Shown here piece by piece: positions 61,679-64,000 of a stretch of DNA of 64,000 nucleotides. The notes under the pieces are model-generated. The model was not told the DNA's origin, did not search any database, and saw only the letters and a list, made by a program, of their open reading frames with translations. The DNA comes from an uncultured Lachnospiraceae bacterium (GTDB lineage Bacteria; Bacillota; Clostridia; Lachnospirales; Lachnospiraceae): assembly GCA_947382355.1 (NCBI GenBank), contig CANCYR010000005.1, positions 27,530 through 91,529 on the forward strand, written 5' to 3'. Position numbers and translations under genes: made by a program. Positions within the stretch are counted from its first letter, which is position 1. Every line of letters begins with the position of its first letter.

Positions 61679-62161
61679 ATGACGGATAATTATATACAGA
61701 TTATGATTGAGAGTCTGGAAAAAAAGGCGGCAAAGCTGGATGAAATTATAGAGAAAAATAAAGAACAGGCAGAGCTCTTAAAAGAAGAAGAGTTTTCTGT
61801 TGAGCTTTTTGACCGGAATGTGGAAGAAAAGGCTGTGCTGATTGAACAGCTGGAAATGCTGGATATAGGCTTTGACAGAATGTATGAGCATGTAAAGGAA
61901 GATTTGGCTTCAGAAACTGGCAAGGCAGCCTATCGAAATGAAATTAAGAGGATGCAGCAGCTGATTTCAGAGCTTACGGAAAAGAGTGTTTCTATTCAGG
62001 CTCAGGAAAGCAGGAACAAACAGATGGTGGAAGGCGCATTTAAAAGTGAAAGAGAAAAAATAAAAGCTTTGAAGCTGGGCTCCAAAGCAGCAATTGACTA
62101 TTACAAAAACATGAATCATACTAATTTTGTATCCCCTCAGTTTGTAGACCAAAAAAATTAG
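61679..62161 (+). CDS. Coiled-coil protein, possible FliT/FlgN-type chaperone
   Basis: The 160-residue protein is nearly all helix, with heptads over about residues 10-140 (MIESLEKKAAKLDEIIEKNKEQAELLK; EKAVLIEQLEMLDIGFDRMYEHV). Its place directly after fliS is where FliT-like chaperones lie. The sequence does not allow a firm family call. GGAAGGGAG precedes the start. The next gene starts 5 bases after its stop. Confidence 0.55.
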   Translation: MTDNYIQIMIESLEKKAAKLDEIIEKNKEQAELLKEEEFSVELFDRNVEEKAVLIEQLEMLDIGFDRMYEHVKEDLASETGKAAYRNEIKRMQQLISELTEKSVSIQAQESRNKQMVEGAFKSEREKIKALKLGSKAAIDYYKNMNHTNFVSPQFVDQKN

Positions 62162-62166
62162 AAACC

Positions 62167-62712
62167 ATGAAGAAAATAGCAATCATATTAGAAGAACATA
62201 ATCAAAAGCCTTTTAGCACTTTGGCAGAACAGGCCATGAAAGCCGCAAAGGAACTGGATATGGAACCCATTTATTTTCCTTTGAGAGAGAGGGCGGATAT
62301 TCATACCTTTGAGCGATTGAGAAAGCTGGATGCAGACTATCTGTTATCCTTTGACATGGCTGGATTTGAAATGGACACTCTTACGGAAGAGTCTGCATAT
62401 AATCTGCTATATGCCAAACAGATACATATATTATTTCAAAATGATCAGAAATACCGCATATATCTGAGACAGAACCTGGCAATGAACTTGTTTTTGTTTA
62501 TTGGGGATGAATATTTGTTCAAGCAGTATAAGCAGGAATATTCCCATATACTGAATCTGGAAGTCATGCCGCCTTTGGTGTCTGGGGAAGAACTGACAAA
62601 AGGCCGGCAGGAAAAAAACCAGAAGGCGATAAAACAGGTTATGGAAAGAGTGTATCAGGAAATAGAAACAGCCGGTGCTTTTAAAGACCGGCTGTCTGAA
62701 ACATCTGTTTGA
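62167..62712 (+). CDS. Unknown protein with a Rossmann-like N-terminus, possible glycosyltransferase fragment
   Basis: The 181-residue protein starts KKIAIILEEHNQKPFSTLAEQAMKAAKELDMEP and contains LDADYLLSFDMAGFEM. This pattern recalls the N-terminal half of CgeB/DUF3880-type glycosyltransferases. The catalytic C-terminal half is absent. It overlaps the convergent glycosyltransferase gene by 32 bases at their 3' ends. A role in flagellin glycosylation is possible by position only. Confidence 0.5.
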   Translation: MKKIAIILEEHNQKPFSTLAEQAMKAAKELDMEPIYFPLRERADIHTFERLRKLDADYLLSFDMAGFEMDTLTEESAYNLLYAKQIHILFQNDQKYRIYLRQNLAMNLFLFIGDEYLFKQYKQEYSHILNLEVMPPLVSGEELTKGRQEKNQKAIKQVMERVYQEIETAGAFKDRLSETSV

Positions 62713-63853
62713 TTCGCATTGGATAATTGAAATGGGTGTTCAGCACATCAAAGGCGTGGTTTATGACTGACTGGCGCATATCCTCATGGGCCAGATAGAA
62801 GTCTGCTTTTGCCAGTGCATCCGGAATGCTTTCGTATAAAACCACATCCCGGTCCGGTACAAAATATTCCGCAAGCTCAGGCTGATAGTTGCTTAGCAGA
62901 AAGCCGCCGCTTCCCATAATATCCAATGCCCGTAAGGGGATTCCTGACTGTATGCTTTTTAAGGTGATATTCAGATTTATTTTACTAAGCCGAAAGACTT
63001 TTGGCATGTCTGATATATAATTTACGGTTCCGCAACAAATCACATCTTTTAAAAGCCGGGGCCGCTCAGAAGAATAATAATTTACTATATGGCGTCTGTT
63101 AAGCAGGCTTAATAGCAGGATTCGCTCTCTGTGGGTAATATCCTTGTCTATACTGTGGACCAGGGCGCTTTTCGTTATGGTTTCAGAACCATCACAGTTT
63201 ATTTCAATTCCTGCATTGGCGAGGCGGTCGGTGAGTCTTTCCGGTAAATCGGGAGTTATGCAATCCTCCACAAAATTGTAGCCGTAAACCTGCAGCTGTG
63301 CATCTACAATTGCCTGAATAAAGCCTTTGTCATATTCCTGCGCCGGGTGAACAATCTCATTTAATGTGGTGTCATAAAATTTTCCCACAAAAGAAATATC
63401 GCTGCTATAGGCTTCTTTTTCCAAAGGAGAGATGGAGCATGCGGTGGAAGTGAGCCGTTTGATGTTTACGGCAAGGGGCATGTGAAAGACTTGCTCCATG
63501 CCCTGGGATTGAAAGCGTTGCGCTTCCATGCGGTCAAACAGAAATATATAATTGGTGGGATATCGGTAATTTTCCATACTGGTTTTGGAAATGGGGCTGT
63601 CATAGGACCAGGAAAGATATTTTATCCGGTATTGAAAACAAATTTTTGCTACTAATGGGTGAAAGTTCATGCTGAGGACGCAGTCAAAATTCCCTTCTGA
63701 CAGATATCCCTTGAAACGATACTCAAAAAAATCGTCTTCATAAGCATTTTTCATTTTATAAACAACAGTTTTGCAGTGATGTCCGGCTTTTTTCAGATAA
63801 TAGGCAACATCCTTTTGGGTATAGGAAACGAAGTCATAAAACAGAATATTCAC
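62681..63853 (-). CDS. CgeB/DUF3880-type glycosyltransferase
   Basis: The 390-residue protein has an N-terminal Rossmann-like domain (MNILFYDFVSYTQKDVAYYLKKAGHHCKTVVYKM) and a C-terminal domain with DISFVGKFYD and a final FRLSKINLNITLKSIQSGIPLRALDIMGSGGFLLSNYQPELAEYF. This end matches the Glyco_trans_1_2/CgeB family. The sugar and acceptor are unknown. It is transcribed against the flagellar operon and stands between it and the right-edge sigma-28 promoter. Flagellin modification is a reasonable guess. Confidence 0.78.
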   Translation of the reverse strand: MNILFYDFVSYTQKDVAYYLKKAGHHCKTVVYKMKNAYEDDFFEYRFKGYLSEGNFDCVLSMNFHPLVAKICFQYRIKYLSWSYDSPISKTSMENYRYPTNYIFLFDRMEAQRFQSQGMEQVFHMPLAVNIKRLTSTACSISPLEKEAYSSDISFVGKFYDTTLNEIVHPAQEYDKGFIQAIVDAQLQVYGYNFVEDCITPDLPERLTDRLANAGIEINCDGSETITKSALVHSIDKDITHRERILLLSLLNRRHIVNYYSSERPRLLKDVICCGTVNYISDMPKVFRLSKINLNITLKSIQSGIPLRALDIMGSGGFLLSNYQPELAEYFVPDRDVVLYESIPDALAKADFYLAHEDMRQSVINHAFDVLNTHFNYPMRIKQMFQTAGL

Positions 63854-63937
63854 TATTTGTTTCTCCCTTCATATATTTTCTGCTGATATTCTAGCATAAA
63901 CTTTCTTTTAAGAAAATAAAAAAGTGCGGATAAAATA

Positions 63938-63964
63938 TAAAGTATAAAAAAAAGATTCCGATAT
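63938..63964 (+). promoter_or_regulatory. Sigma-28 promoter at the right edge
   Basis: TAAA (63938-63941), 15 bases, then TCCGATAT (63957-63964) is a close sigma-28 match. It points rightward out of the window. A flagellin gene is the expected target, but it is not in view. Confidence 0.75.
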
Positions 63965-64000
63965 AATATACAAGTAAAACAGCTTACTTAAAAAACAGGA

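Noticed and set aside
62681..62712. Overlap of two convergent genes as a frameshift artefact
   Set aside because: Both genes keep sensible sequence to their stops, and a 32-base 3' overlap is unremarkable.

Overview
The window looks like a chromosome segment from a motile Gram-positive anaerobe of the class Clostridia, most likely Lachnospiraceae. The evidence is the strong GGAGG-type ribosome binding sites, frequent TTG/GTG starts, a type III glutamine synthetase, the IreB-RuvX-DUF1292 block, and a late flagellar cluster with two FlgK genes in tandem. The assignment is inferred from gene content and order; no database was searched.

Layout. 1-3.4 kb: the 3' end of mtaB, a convergent GT-C-type membrane glycosyltransferase, a lipoprotein, and the first of several long hairpin repeats. 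3.4-9.3 kb: a tight operon ireB-ruvX-DUF1292-fur-rnj-ylbF-(short MltG-like)-trmR-trhP. Its order matches the Bacillus yrzL-yrrK-yrzB...yrrL-yrrM-yrrO region, with fur, rnj and ylbF inserted. 9.3-11.8 kb: glutamine synthetase III behind a long, attenuator-like leader. 11.9-20.4 kb: an SGNH-like surface protein, tRNA-Gln(CUG), a CvfB-like S1 protein, a CPBP protease, a divergent TagA-like protein, a nucleotidyltransferase, hemolysin III, a small alarmone synthetase, remnants of a reverse transcriptase, and a coiled-coil membrane protein. 20.4-27.1 kb: a flavin reductase, a LysM-G5-M23 cell-wall protein, murA, an HD-GYP protein, and two tandem secreted paralogues. 27.2-35.6 kb: a SAM-I riboswitch with metK, then dnaE, pfkA, an rRNA methyltransferase and proC. 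35.6-38.1 kb: a SleB-type hydrolase flanked by three long hairpin repeats. 38.1-47.1 kb: nfeD with a Band 7 protein, argF, birA-DUF6145-coaX, dusB, greA, and a lysS with a C-terminal tRNA-binding domain. 47.3-51.8 kb: an orphan HigA-like regulator, CoA-disulfide reductase with rhodanese, and a type I pullulanase. 51.8-64 kb: flgM-flgN-flgK-flgK2-flgL-fliW-csrA, then flaG-fliD-fliS-(fliT-like), then glycosyltransferase-type genes.

How the parts work together. The flagellar segment holds the late filament-assembly stage: anti-sigma factor, chaperones, junction proteins, cap, and the FliW-CsrA flagellin control pair. Three sigma-28 promoter matches are visible: before flgM, before flaG (inside a terminator), and at the right edge, pointing at an unseen gene that is probably flagellin. 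MurA, the LysM-M23 protein, the SleB protein and the MltG-like protein serve the cell wall. MtaB, TrmR, TrhP, DusB, LysRS and the rRNA methyltransferase serve RNA modification and translation.

The most unusual feature is a family of 150-230 bp inverted repeats. Four copies (about 3.2, 33.8, 35.7 and 37.4 kb) share one core, yet each carries its own almost perfectly self-complementary arms. A half copy forms the 3' end of the glycosyltransferase gene at 0.7 kb, and a different type with twin inner hairpins lies at 37.8 kb. None contains a transposase gene.
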